Source of the DNA: Edolisoma coerulescens | Lineage: Eukaryota; Chordata; Aves; Passeriformes; Campephagidae | NCBI GenBank assembly: GCA_013397115.1 | Contig: VWZW01006279.1 | Location: 1,730,357-1,794,356 of the forward strand | Direction of reading: 5' to 3' | Length of the DNA: 64,000 bases | In this document: positions 40,801 through 48,011 of the stretch, in pieces | Numbering within the stretch: position 1 is the first letter of the stretch | How the letters are laid out: every line of letters starts with the position of its first letter | Made by a program: the position numbers and the translations under genes | Notes under the pieces: model-generated | The model's database searches: none | What the model was told of the DNA's origin: nothing | What the model saw: only the letters and a program-made list of their open reading frames with translations

Positions 40801-42632
40801 TAGAGTAAAGGTATTTCACCGTTATATCCTACTAACTGTGCTTTATGACTTTTGTAATTTCTTTGAGGTAATGATTTTCTTTAACACCATGGCAAAGGAG
40901 ATAAGTGAGGATAAAAAGGGACAGCACAAGGAAAGCTTGAAAATATACTTCTGCAATAACACTGAGAGATCAGACAGGTTCGACCTCTAAATGCTAGCTC
41001 ACGAGCAAAAGAAATTGGCCAAAGCAAAACAAACCAGAAGGACTTGATAGCCACTAAGCTGTGATCATCTCAAAAGGAAAAAAAACCAAAACCAAACAAC
41101 CCACTGCCACTAAGCACCAGAAAATACAAAATGTTTCTAAAAATACAAGGTCACAAAACACTGAACAAAAGCCAGGAAATTCAGAGTTGAGTATTAAATT
41201 ACACATCCTTAAATCACTCGGTGCCTCCCAGAAACCTGCTCTATAGTCATCAAGCTCTTTTATATCTTTGTACGGTGCACTAAACTTAGCATTTTAACAG
41301 AGTATTTTGTATGTAATAATAAAACCTCTCTATTAAAAAAAGTCTCCCAGAGTACATTTAATCCTTTCGTGGCAGCCAAATCCTGCCATGTGTTTGTGTT
41401 GCCGTCTTCCTCCTCCGATTAAACAGTAACATGTTTGTCGAGATTTCCCTTGAATTTCTCCACTGCAAACTCTGAGAAAGGGTAATTGCACGGTTGTTTT
41501 TTTCCCCTCCCACTACGTTCATTTGACTACAGACTGACTAAAGACCCAGTTCTTCACAGCCAACTCAGAAGTGGCTTTGAATCCACAACACTTGTACTTT
41601 AGGACTTTGGGCCTAGAACACCAGATGTGTCTGTGTTTTTTCAGGTCAGAGTGTACGCTTATGTTTCCAGGTTTTATGACATTTCATAACAATCAACACA
41701 AGTTTTTCTTCTAATGCCTCTCACTGATGTTTTTTTTAATACAAAAGCATTCTCTGTTTTTTACCTTTTCTTTGAAAATCTGTAACTTTAACTGTGAAAC
41801 GTCTAGGCAGAAAGTTATAATCACCTTTATTAATATAAGTCCTATTGTCGTTCCTTCCCTCAAATCACTCTGTACAACAGTTAGGCAAGAATATTACCAG
41901 TGACTTTAAAGTCATTTTTTTCACAGTTTAAAAATAAACCGTGTTTTTCTCAGTGCTTTCCCCTCCCGTCATTTCCGTGTTCAATAGCTTAACGCTTGCT
42001 GCTCTTAACTCCATTTAACCCTTGCTCTTCTCGAGAGGGGGGGAAAAAAAACCCAGCCACTTCTTTTTCTCGCTCATTACCATAAACAGGACACGTCATG
42101 CCGAGCGTCCTTTATTCTCCTGCCTCCGACCCAAACGTTCTGGCGATACCTGAATCCACGGAGGAAGTCTCGGAGTTTACATAATGCCCACTCCAGAAAC
42201 ATAAGGAGGCGGGGGCGGCCCCTTGTGTCCCCCCCCTTTCCCCGCACGACGACAGAAACGGGAAGGGAGGGGGGGGAGGGGAGAGAAAAATAAACCTGAA
42301 ATAAGGAAAAACAAGCCCCTTATCTCCACGCTGCGGGGGGAAACGTAGGGGATCGGAAAACAGGGAAGAAGGAGGGAGAGGAGCGTGTGTTATTTCCTGT
42401 TATTGTTACTCCTGTGCCCACTGCCCGACGGAGGGGTCGGGCAGCCCCCGGCCCCGGAGGGGGGACGGGGGTGTCGCGGCAGCCCGGGCCGCCCCTCCTC
42501 ACCTTTGTAGTGCACCCGCAGGTTGTTCTGCGAGAGGCCGATGTAACTGAATTTGTCCTTCGGGCTCCAGGAGCGGGGCAACGGCGTCTCCTGCTCGTCC
42601 ACGGCCGGGTAGAGCCTCTTCAGCCGCCGCTT
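4075..42632 (-). CDS. RANBP9: RANBP9, RAN-binding protein 9, CTLH E3 ligase scaffold (exon 1 cut by gap)
   Basis: RANBP9 is a cytoplasmic and nuclear scaffold and a core subunit of the CTLH (GID) ubiquitin ligase; its SPRY domain binds partners such as MET. Fourteen exons on the minus strand join with no frame error into 582 residues plus TAG. The human protein is 729, so about 147 N-terminal residues lie in the gap. Numbering from the first visible Lys: SPRY/B30.2 from the gap edge to about 187 ([53 protein letters not shown]); LisH about 218-250 (MVSSYLVHHGYCATAEAFAR); CTLH about 256-313; a Ser/Asn-rich linker; and the C-terminal CRA region about 468-570 (ERMIHFGRELQAMSEQLRR). The linker and the LisH-CTLH sequence match RANBP9, not the paralogue RANBP10. 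The locus spans about 38 kb. NOL7 converges on it, as in human 6p23. Confidence 0.97.
4090..4095 (-). terminator. RANBP9: RANBP9 poly(A) signal AATAAA (TTTATT on plus)
   Basis: The only canonical hexamer I noticed on the minus strand after the stop. It lies about 0.8 kb downstream of the TAG, and T/G-containing sequence follows on the minus strand. Confidence 0.7.
4885..5015 (-). CDS. RANBP9: RANBP9 exon 14 (C-terminus, stop)
   Basis: Begins after tttttcag and encodes THNLPKQPPLALAMGQ, then ASQCLGLMARSGIGSCAFA, then TVEDYLH and TAG. The C-terminal end of the CRA region is nearly identical to human, with Ser for Thr in GQASQC. Confidence 0.96.
5016..5374 (-). other. RANBP9: RANBP9 intron 13
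   Basis: A 359-bp intron, gtaagt...tttttcag on the minus strand. Moderately GC-rich near its 5' end (5290-5374); nothing else seen. Confidence 0.85.
5375..5486 (-). CDS. RANBP9: RANBP9 exon 13
   Basis: A 112-nt exon in phase 0, acceptor cccgcag, donor gtaagt. It encodes DAFSLLAYSDPWSSPVGNQL then DPIQREPVCSVLNSAIL plus one base of Glu. This is CRA-region sequence. Confidence 0.96.
5487..6148 (-). other. RANBP9: RANBP9 intron 12
   Basis: A 662-bp AT-rich intron with donor gtatgt. No repeat or extra exon recognised. Confidence 0.85.
6149..6300 (-). CDS. RANBP9: RANBP9 exon 12
   Basis: A 152-nt exon encoding VDSSQLRRQLCGGSQAAIER, MIHFGRELQAMSEQLRRE and CGKNTVNKKMLK: the helical start of the CRA region. 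Acceptor is gtttctttag, a short pyrimidine tract. The intron just upstream stays open in the same frame for 17 acidic codons (see finding). Confidence 0.96.
6301..8391 (-). other. RANBP9: RANBP9 intron 11
   Basis: A 2.1-kb intron. Its 3' 180 bp (6301-6480) are clearly GC- and CpG-richer than the rest. It contains a short CAG run at about 7632-7650. Its 5' splice site is the weak gtctgc. Confidence 0.8.
8392..8513 (-). CDS. RANBP9: RANBP9 exon 11, acidic linker
   Basis: A 122-nt exon encoding NDVDMETDHYSNGVAETSSN, then GFLNGSSKHDHEMEECDTEM. The sequence matches the RANBP9-specific acidic linker between CTLH and CRA. Phase requires the donor G|gtctgc, a poor match to GTRAGT. Confidence 0.94.
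8514..10221 (-). other. RANBP9: RANBP9 intron 10
   Basis: A 1.7-kb AT-rich intron, gtaaat...ttttcag. No feature beyond A/T homopolymers. Confidence 0.85.
10222..10369 (-). CDS. RANBP9: RANBP9 exon 10
   Basis: A 148-nt exon encoding FESSCSNGVISNKAHQSYCH, GKHTTTSLNVPELNNINV and SRSQQVNSYS. It is Ser/Asn-rich and, like this linker in general, more diverged from human than the domains on either side. Confidence 0.94.
10370..12034 (-). other. RANBP9: RANBP9 intron 9
   Basis: A 1.7-kb intron with a consensus gtaagt donor. Nothing else recognised. Confidence 0.85.
12035..12225 (-). CDS. RANBP9: RANBP9 exon 9
   Basis: A 191-nt exon encoding [40 protein letters not shown] and MSPSHGMNIHNLATGKGSST. 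It spans the end of CTLH and the Ser/Pro-rich linker with several SP sites that are probable kinase targets. His replaces the human Arg in LGGRSPKS. Confidence 0.96.
12226..13636 (-). other. RANBP9: RANBP9 intron 8
   Basis: A 1.4-kb intron, gtgagt...tttgtttag. No repeat or extra exon recognised. Confidence 0.85.
13637..13745 (-). CDS. RANBP9: RANBP9 exon 8 (CTLH)
   Basis: A 109-nt exon encoding [20 protein letters not shown] then LYPSLLERNPNLLFALK. It is the core of the CTLH motif, with Ala where human has Thr near the end. Acceptor is gtgaacag and donor gtgagt. A degenerate tandem copy lies immediately upstream in transcription (13761-13876), so the branch point and pyrimidine tract of this exon must lie within that copy or the 15 bp between them. 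Confidence 0.96.
13746..15079 (-). other. RANBP9: RANBP9 intron 7
   Basis: A 1.3-kb intron, gtaagg...gtgaacag, whose 3' end consists of the decayed exon 8 copy. The rest is plain AT-rich sequence. Confidence 0.85.
13761..13876 (-). pseudogene. Decayed tandem duplicate of RANBP9 exon 8 (pseudo-exon)
   Basis: It aligns with 13644-13759 at a 117-bp offset, with about eight substitutions and one 1-nt deletion (roughly 92 % identity). On the minus strand it keeps the 3' splice site (ctgaacag) and starts KIQKLVLAG, but the next codon is TGA, where exon 8 has AGA. Further on it has a 1-nt deletion, and CAA has become TAA. The copied unit stops 7 nt short of the exon end, so there is no donor. It cannot encode a CTLH segment. 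The high identity implies a fairly recent event. Confidence 0.9.
15080..15192 (-). CDS. RANBP9: RANBP9 exon 7 (LisH)
   Basis: A 113-nt exon encoding MVSSYLVHHGYCATAEAFAR, then STDQTVLEELASIKNRQ: the LisH dimerisation motif, identical or nearly identical to human. Acceptor is atttttag and donor gtaagg. Confidence 0.97.
15193..15998 (-). other. RANBP9: RANBP9 intron 6
   Basis: An 806-bp AT-rich intron with donor gtaaga. Nothing else recognised. Confidence 0.85.
15999..16183 (-). CDS. RANBP9: RANBP9 exon 6 (end of SPRY, linker to LisH)
   Basis: A 185-nt exon encoding PNLYPTVGLQTPGEVVDANF, GQHPFVFDIEDYMREWRTKI and QAQIDRFPIGDREGEWQTMI. It starts in phase 0 after cttgcag. The C-terminal strands of SPRY are fully conserved. 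Confidence 0.97.
16184..18144 (-). other. RANBP9: RANBP9 intron 5
   Basis: A 2.0-kb intron, gtaaga...cttgcag. It has G-run and T-run low-complexity patches near 16915-16945. No repeat family recognised. Confidence 0.8.
18145..18167 (-). CDS. RANBP9: RANBP9 exon 5 (23-nt microexon)
   Basis: On the minus strand, ttattacag precedes a 23-nt exon encoding the last two bases of Gly and IAFTDLP, followed by gtaaga. It bridges HSLG of exon 4 and PNLYPTVG of exon 6 exactly as in the known protein. It is too short to be found as an ORF. Confidence 0.95.
18168..21262 (-). other. RANBP9: RANBP9 intron 4
   Basis: A 3.1-kb intron with donor gtatgg. It contains a CR1 fragment (about 20172-20300) and two stretches that are pyrimidine-rich on the plus strand (18910-19215 and 20340-20580), without a recognised repeat family. 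Confidence 0.8.
20172..20300 (-). mobile_element. CR1 LINE 3' fragment
   Basis: The plus strand reads atgatagaatagaatcacag, then ttggaattgacctcaggaga and tactcagggcctgag. This is the reverse complement of a CR1 3' end (CTCTGAGTA...TCAAT.CCAA...ATTCTATCAT). It is diverged and 5'-truncated, in the same orientation as RANBP9. Confidence 0.7.
21263..21430 (-). CDS. RANBP9: RANBP9 exon 4 (SPRY)
   Basis: A 168-nt exon encoding [40 protein letters not shown] and LINNTCFYTKNGHSL. It is the central SPRY segment, identical to human as far as I can recall. Acceptor is ttctctag and donor gtatgg. Confidence 0.97.
21431..23192 (-). other. RANBP9: RANBP9 intron 3
   Basis: A 1.8-kb AT-rich intron, gtatgt...ctctag. 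Nothing else recognised. Confidence 0.85.
23193..23245 (-). CDS. RANBP9: RANBP9 exon 3 (SPRY)
   Basis: A 53-nt exon after atttttag and before gtatgt, encoding YMGIGLSAQGVNMNRLP plus one base of Gly. This is conserved SPRY sequence. Confidence 0.96.
25860..26306. other. GC-richer patch inside RANBP9 intron 2
   Basis: It contrasts with the AT-rich flanks and carries a 108-codon plus-strand ORF (25980-26306; starts MDLFFLSAAG). The residues show no recognisable domain, and the ORF is antisense to RANBP9. Probably an old insertion or a regulatory patch, not a gene. Confidence 0.3.
27254..27274. repeat. Poly(A) tract
   Basis: Uninterrupted run of about 21 A on the plus strand within intron 2. 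No recognisable retrotransposon or processed transcript precedes it. Confidence 0.8.
29778..29916 (+). mobile_element. CR1 LINE 3' end
   Basis: Contains gtgttccaggccaggttgga, tggcctagtggaaggtgtcc and ggatgatctttaaggtccct, and ends in ttctctgattctatgatttt. This is the classic CR1 tail. It is 5'-truncated, has an A tract just before it, and is antisense to RANBP9. Confidence 0.9.
34027..34138 (-). CDS. RANBP9: RANBP9 exon 2 (SPRY)
   Basis: A 112-nt exon after tttttcag and before gtaagc, encoding HGKTPKDAASVRATHPIPAA, then [16 protein letters not shown] and two bases of Gly. HGKTPKDA separates RANBP9 from RANBP10 (HGKNHKDA). Confidence 0.97.
38181..38357 (+). mobile_element. CR1 LINE 3' fragment
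   Basis: Reads agaatggaacaggctgccca, ggtatttacaaaacctgtag and atgtggcacttggggacacg, ending gtgattctataattcta. This is standard CR1 3' sequence, 5'-truncated and antisense to RANBP9. Confidence 0.92.
40070..40123. repeat. Two-copy 27-bp tandem duplication
   Basis: The unit GGCAGAAGAGAAAATTTAAG plus GTGTATA-type end occurs at 40070 and again at 40097, essentially without change. It lies in RANBP9 intron 1 and has no known function. Confidence 0.85.
42260..42281 (+). other. G-quadruplex-type motif
   Basis: Four G runs on the plus strand (GGG, GGG, an 8-G run, GGGG) separated by one or two A. This fits the G3+N1-7 pattern on the RANBP9 template strand, about 220 bp into intron 1. Confidence 0.6.
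42503..42632 (-). CDS. RANBP9: RANBP9 exon 1, 3' part
   Basis: 130 nt from the gap edge to the gtgagg donor, encoding [40 protein letters not shown] and HYK plus one base of Gly. This is the beginning of SPRY. The upstream low-complexity N-terminus and the start codon are lost in the gap. Confidence 0.95.
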
Positions 42633-43191
42633 NNNNNNNNNNNNNNNNNNNNNNNNNNNNNNNNNNNNNNNNNNNNNNNNNNNNNNNNNNNNNNNNNNNN
42701 NNNNNNNNNNNNNNNNNNNNNNNNNNNNNNNNNNNNNNNNNNNNNNNNNNNNNNNNNNNNNNNNNNNNNNNNNNNNNNNNNNNNNNNNNNNNNNNNNNNN
42801 NNNNNNNNNNNNNNNNNNNNNNNNNNNNNNNNNNNNNNNNNNNNNNNNNNNNNNNNNNNNNNNNNNNNNNNNNNNNNNNNNNNNNNNNNNNNNNNNNNNN
42901 NNNNNNNNNNNNNNNNNNNNNNNNNNNNNNNNNNNNNNNNNNNNNNNNNNNNNNNNNNNNNNNNNNNNNNNNNNNNNNNNNNNNNNNNNNNNNNNNNNNN
43001 NNNNNNNNNNNNNNNNNNNNNNNNNNNNNNNNNNNNNNNNNNNNNNNNNNNNNNNNNNNNNNNNNNNNNNNNNNNNNNNNNNNNNNNNNNNNNNNNNNNN
43101 NNNNNNNNNNNNNNNNNNNNNNNNNNNNNNNNNNNNNNNNNNNNNNNNNNNNNNNNNNNNNNNNNNNNNNNNNNNNNNNNNNNNNNNNNNN
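42633..43191. other. Assembly gap (run of N)
   Basis: 559 undetermined bases starting inside RANBP9 exon 1. The size may be an estimate. It hides the RANBP9 start codon, 5' UTR and promoter. Confidence 0.99.
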
Positions 43192-43247
43192 GGAGAGTTA
43201 AACTGGCGGCACCCACAAGTGCCCTTGGATCTGGTGCTGGAGTGATC

Positions 43248-43436
43248 GGTACGGTCCAAAGCTGTTATAGGGCTCTCTGGCGTGACCCGGACCTGTCGCA
43301 AGCTTTTCTCAGGCAGGAAGTCTGACCGACCCCCCGAGGGTAGTGGGGAAAGGGGCACTGATCCTCAGTGGGTTACTGAAGGGTGTTGTCGCCGAGGACC
43401 AGTCACATGGTGACTGCCCCCTCACTATGAAATTAT
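43248..43436. repeat. Unidentified repeat, copy A
   Basis: About 190 bp sharing order and sequence with 43681-43880. For example, gcgtgacccggacctgt pairs with gtgtaacccagacctgt, gatcctcagtgggttactga with aaccctcagtggattaatga, and gactgccccctcactatgaa with gattgtcccctcctgatgaa. GC- and CpG-richer than copy B. The family is not recognised; an LTR-type or satellite unit is possible. Confidence 0.65.
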
Positions 43437-43640
43437 CATGGAATCAGAATGTTCTGCTGGAGAGTTTTATCCAAATGTTTCTTGAACTCTGCCAGTCTTG
43501 GTGCTGTAACCACTTCCCTGGGGAGCCTGTTCCAGTGCCCAGCCACCCTCTGGGTGAAGAACCTTCTCCTGATCTCTACCCTAAACCTCCCCTGACTCAG
43601 CTTCGTGCCATTTCCTCGAGTCCTGTCTCTGACATTTCAG
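43430..43640 (-). mobile_element. CR1 LINE fragment inserted between the two repeat copies
   Basis: Reverse complement of a CR1 tail. The plus strand has ggtgctgtaaccacttccct, ggggagcctgttccagtgcc and ccaccctctgggtgaagaac, i.e. CR1 'ttcacccagagggtgg ... cactggaacaggct'. Its 3' end, catggaatcagaat, abuts the end of repeat copy A. Confidence 0.85.
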
Positions 43641-43680
43641 TCATGAGACTGTAATGATAATTCTCCTCTCAGTGTTGACC

Positions 43681-43880
43681 TGGGTAGGTCAGATCTGTTG
43701 AAAAGTTTTCTGGTGTAACCCAGACCTGTTGAGAGGTTTTCTCCATGACAAAGTCAAGCTGACCCTCAGAGGGGTAATGGGGAGAAAGACATTAACCCTC
43801 AGTGGATTAATGACCAATTTAAAAGGAGTGACCATCCAGAATGAGTCCAACAGGGATTGTCCCCTCCTGATGAAATTATA
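43681..43880. repeat. Unidentified repeat, copy B
   Basis: Second copy of the unit at 43248-43436, roughly 65-70 % similar by eye. Both copies end in GAAATTAT, so the CR1 lies exactly at the A/B boundary. The sequence after it (43881-43980) has no counterpart after copy A. Confidence 0.65.
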
Positions 43881-43989
43881 CAGCCATAAAGCCAGCTCTT
43901 TTCCTCTGGGTATGACCTGGGCTCATAACAGTTGGCATGACCCAAGAGTAGTGGCAGATCAAATTACAATTCTTGTAAAAGACTGTAAA

Positions 43990-43991
<2 letters not shown>

Positions 43992-44022
<31 letters not shown>
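43992..44022. repeat. (CA)n microsatellite
   Basis: About 15 CA units followed by TATATG. Confidence 0.95.
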
Positions 44023-44027
<5 letters not shown>

Positions 44028-44599
44028 GTAAAAATGAGTTATTCAGTGTCAATTCACTCTAATCCACCCCAAGTGATCTACTAACAAGAACCTCAGTTAC
44101 CCTGTCTTCCGGTGTGGGCCATAACATTCAGTTGGAGAAGAAGAAGGAGGCATCCCAGCAGGCTCTGCCACCATTGGGAATGATTGGGGATGGTGGGTGG
44201 GGAAAGATGGAGACAGGCTGGTGTGTGGTGCTGGGGAGGCTGTGCCTCCTGACAGGCACAATGCAGGTCTGCTGCCCACACCTTGTGTCCAGCACTACAG
44301 TTGGTAAGGGGAAATGCCACTAAGAGCATTTCCCAGAGGTGGGAAAGCTTGGGAATGCCTCAGCTTAGGAGGACAGAAGGAGCAGTGCAGTGTTTCTGAG
44401 GGGGTTTCGTTTGGGGCCTGTTTTCGTTCTTTGGTTTGCATGTTGCTGGGTGGTTTTGTTTGTGCTTAATGTCGTTGGTTATTCAGTGGTTGCCTGCACT
44501 AATATATTCACATGGCAGCAGTGAAAAAGAAACGGTTTACAGATTGGCAAGCTTGCCTTGGAAAACATCAGAAAAGGAAGGGAATGTCACTGGCAAGCC
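44023..44599. other. Non-coding, no feature recognised
   Basis: Moderate GC content, with short overlapping ORFs on both strands near 44100-44330 that do not resemble any protein I know. Confidence 0.5.
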
Positions 44600-45093
44600 T
44601 AGAACCTGTGTCCAGTTGTGGGCTCCTCTGTACAAGAAAAATGAGAAGCTTCTGGAGAGGGTTCAGCAGAGGCCACAAAGATGATTTGGGGTCTGGAGCA
44701 TCTCTCTTATGAGGAGAAGCTGAGGGAGCTGGGCCTGTTTAGTCTGGAGAAGAGAAGACTGAGAGGGGATCTCATTAATGCATATAAATATCTCAAAGGT
44801 GGGTGTCAAGAGCATGGTGCCAGACTCTTTTCAGTGGTGACCAGCAACAGGACGAGGAGCAATGGCCATAAATTAAAACAGAAGTTTTATCTGACCATGA
44901 GGAAGAACTTTACATTGAGGGTGGCAGAGCACTGGAACAGGCTGCCTGGGGAAGTTGTGGAGTCTCTCTCTCTGGAGACATTCAAAACACACCTGGACGT
45001 GTCACCTGCTCTAGGTGACCCTGCCTTGGCGAGAAAGTTGGACTGGATGATCTCTTCCAACCCTAACAATTCTGTGATTCTCTGATTCTATGA
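44600..45093 (+). mobile_element. CR1 LINE, 5'-truncated, with readable ORF2 C-terminus
   Basis: The longest CR1 in the window (about 490 bp). The plus strand reads through CR1 ORF2 C-terminal sequence, for example HLSYEEKLRELGLFSLEKRR, LRGDLINAYKYLKGGCQE and HWNRLPGEVVESLSLETF (frame of 44681-45085). It ends in gtgattctctgattctatga, the CR1 3' repeat. The reverse transcriptase core is absent, so it cannot move by itself. Confidence 0.95.
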
Positions 45094-46139
45094 AATGTTG
45101 ATCACTTCACAAACCCGTTTCCAGCTGCCAGCATATTGGAGTATAGGCCTAGAAGCAGGAAATAGAGAAGGTTAATTATGCTTCATCTGTGTGAAATGGT
45201 GTGTGAGGTAATGCAGGTGTGACACTCACAAAGGCTTGTATGAAGCTAAACATTTCTCACCTATAGTACCAAAATATCCTGTCACATGTGACTGCTTCGT
45301 GATGTCTAATAGCATTTATGGCTGGACAAAATGCAGTTATCTAAAAATACCCTGTCAGGAGCATCTGCAAACTGTACAAGAGTAGAAGTGCCTAGGATGG
45401 ATGTTGAAACACATGCTGAACCATGCCTGAGGGCCAATTACCCTGGCACTGGGAGGCTATCTCCCACTATATATAAGTTTGCTTTCTAATATCCAGAGGT
45501 TGTTGTAAGCCGTGAAGCTTAGTCATTTACATTTTTTTTAGAAACACAGTATTTGGCTAACTATAGACATTGGGAGATACATTTGTTATGTTCGTAAGTG
45601 TAGATGTGTCTTAACTCATTTGTGATTGTCAATAATTTTTCTGCCATATCTACTTCCTCAGTTGTGTCTCACTTTTAGCATTTGTGTCAAAATGCTTCAT
45701 GTCACCCATTTGAGATTGCCACCATCAGGTTCCTGTTTCTTGAACAGTAAGACAGGAGAGCAGGTGTTTCTGCACTTACTTGTTGACGTTATTCCCTACT
45801 TTGCAACTCAGGTTGCTTTTATCACATCTTTTGCCACCTTCCAAGGATAAATAATCCAAGTGTAACAAAACATTGTTTTTTATAAAAGCCTTTTCTCCAA
45901 AATATGCCCCTAGACAAACACATTCATATCACTTTTTCTGAGTAAGGATAGACTGCACACTATGCCAGAGGTTTTCTAAAGGTATTCTAATACTTGGTGT
46001 TGACTGGTATGGTATTTATTCCTCCTGTGTTCTACTAACTTGTTTTCTGACTACAGCTTCATGAGGGTTAGAGATAGCACACAGATATTTATATAAATGC
46101 CAAGTTTCTACTTTCCGATTTAGTATAAATGAATGGGAG
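45094..46139. other. Non-coding, no feature recognised
   Basis: AT-rich unique-looking sequence; nothing supported. Confidence 0.5.
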
Positions 46140-46149
46140 CTTGTCAGAT

Positions 46150-46620
46150 TTAGAAGCAGTACTCATGTTCCTCCCTGATGTGCGTTGTTTTGCATTTTCA
46201 GTATTGAACTTAATTCACCATTACATGGTGCATTCTGTTTCATTAGCACTTCCTCATCATCACAGTCCTCTCTTGTCTTGCTTAGCTGACATAATTATGA
46301 CAGCTGCAAATGTTGCCATCTCACAATACAGCCCTCTTTCTAGATCAGTGGTAAATACAGCAGCAATATGAGACTTGCTGCAGAGCCCCGAAGCTGGCTG
46401 GCGTTAACCTTCCGCCATCGCAGAAACTCGCAGCTCAATTCTGCTCTTTGTTTTCCATCTCCAGTTTTTGAACCATGATTGTACTTCTCTTTTTGCCCAG
46501 TGATTACTTAGCTGCTTGAGTCCTCTCTGGCTTAGGGATTTAATCAAAGGCCTTTTGAAACACTGTAAAACATTGACTAGTCCACCAAAATCTCTTTGGT
46601 TTTTTTGGGGTGGGGTTTTT
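46150..46620 (-). mobile_element. Ancient CR1/L3-like LINE remnant
   Basis: The plus strand resembles the reverse complement of old amniote CR1/L3-type LINEs: gttttgcattttcagtattg, ctagatcagtggtaaataca and taatcaaaggccttttgaaa (the last from the YLDF.KAFD region of the reverse transcriptase). It is heavily decayed with no intact frame. The family assignment rests on my recall of these elements. Confidence 0.4.
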
Positions 46621-48010
46621 TTGACACTTCCAAAGAATTTCAGTAGATGGATCAGCTAGAGATTATTTATTTGCAGAAAGCAAAGCTCCCCCTTTTGTTA
46701 GGCCTAATTTTGACATTCAAATGCAAACATTCTCTTCTGTATGCTTGGTTTTCATTTGTGTTTACTTTAAGTGACCATTTCAACCAAAGAAAATGCAATC
46801 CAAGCATTCCAGACACTGAGGGTATTTTTTTGGCCTCTTGTTGAGCCTATCAACAGGGAGTCAATGTGTTGAACATGGGTTTTAAAGTGAATGTGGGTGA
46901 TCACTCCATCAATCCAGGAGCCATATCCTCCAGGCACGTGGGCATCAGCTTACTGTCAGTATACCCATCGCTCTCCTTGGGGAATCCAGAGCCAGAGGAG
47001 AGGGGAGAGCAACCCCCGACTGAAACCCTTCCGGCAGCACCAGTAAGAATAAAGTTGTCCCAATGGCACAAGTGCATCTTCTTCTCACAGCAGAGCTTTG
47101 TGCACAGCCTTGATGTTGCAGAGGTTAATTTAGCTCCTGGATCCTGTGTTGGCTGCTCTCAGTGTTTTCATTAAGAGTGAGTAAGTGGGCTATGGCCATC
47201 TGTGCCAGTGATGCTGATAGCATTCTGGCTGTCATCAAGAAACAGAGGCAGGATTCTCCTTGGGAGTCTATTTCTGTATGTGTCCTTTGTCCCTGCTGTA
47301 GGACCAAGCCGCATAGTTGCACGTGAATTTAGTTTGTGTGCTGCGGCTGCCAGCCTGACACATTTCCAGCCACTTCTCTGAAATTTAATATCTCTTGTTT
47401 GTAGTGATGGTAACTGTTTGCTGTTCTTTGTTCAGTATTCCTCCCAGTTAAGTTTTTCCAGTGCGTAGTTTCTTTGTAACTGTTTTGGAATTAATTTTTC
47501 CCTGCTTCTAGAAGCTGCTTGGAAATCAGCAGTGTGTTATTTATTATTGCGCCTACTGAGCTGAATTACTGGTCCTAGCAAGAAAAGAAAACCACTAAGA
47601 AGTAGGCGATGATATTTCAACAGTATGAAGGATAGATCTCTTCAAATTACCTGGAGGATTTTTTTGCTGAGCCCTTTTCTCTTCGGACTGTTTTTTTCCC
47701 CTGCTGATTTAATTGGTTGTGTATAGGATAGGCTTGATGAACTGACAAATGGAAGACTTGCCAAAATGAATCACATAGGAATTATAGGCCATCATCACCT
47801 ATTAACTTTGTTGAATCAAATAGTAATCCAGTTGCAATTTACAGTGTTACTATATTGCTGCTCACCCATGACATGGTGCTTCTGCTTTGATAAAGCTGAG
47901 CAATCCGCTAATACAAATAATTTTGTTGTGTGACTCAACTATGCCTGTGCTATCTTAGGGCAAGAGCAATTAGAAATCTCACTTGTTTGCCAATGCTTCA
48001 GTTGTGGTAT
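46621..48010. other. Non-coding, no feature recognised
   Basis: Mixed composition. A 102-codon plus-strand ORF at 46866-47174 has no recognisable domain. Confidence 0.5.
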
Positions 48011-48011
48011 T

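Larger units (their letters stand above)
34139..42502 (-). other. RANBP9: RANBP9 intron 1
   Basis: An 8.4-kb intron, gtgagg...tttttcag. Its 5' 500 bp are CpG-rich (island continuing from exon 1). It contains a CR1 fragment at about 38181-38357 and a 27-bp tandem duplication at 40070-40123. A 136-codon sense ORF at 34805-35215 matches no family I know. Confidence 0.8.
42060..42632 (-). promoter_or_regulatory. RANBP9: CpG-rich island over RANBP9 exon 1 / intron 1
   Basis: CpG density rises sharply from about 42060 to the gap edge, in contrast to the CpG-poor intron. Housekeeping-type first exons usually sit in such islands, so the transcription start is expected within the adjoining gap. The visible part is exon 1 and the start of intron 1. 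No TATA box can be assigned. Confidence 0.6.

Noticed and set aside
4075..42632. RANBP10 as the identity of the minus-strand gene
   Set aside because: HGKTPKDA, LEELASIKNRQR, the [19 protein letters not shown] linker and the NOL7 neighbour fit RANBP9. RANBP10 differs at each of these.
42387..43325. 312- and 322-codon ORFs across the N run
   Set aside because: They exist only because the N run is read as open codons. Only 42503-42632 on the minus strand is real coding sequence.
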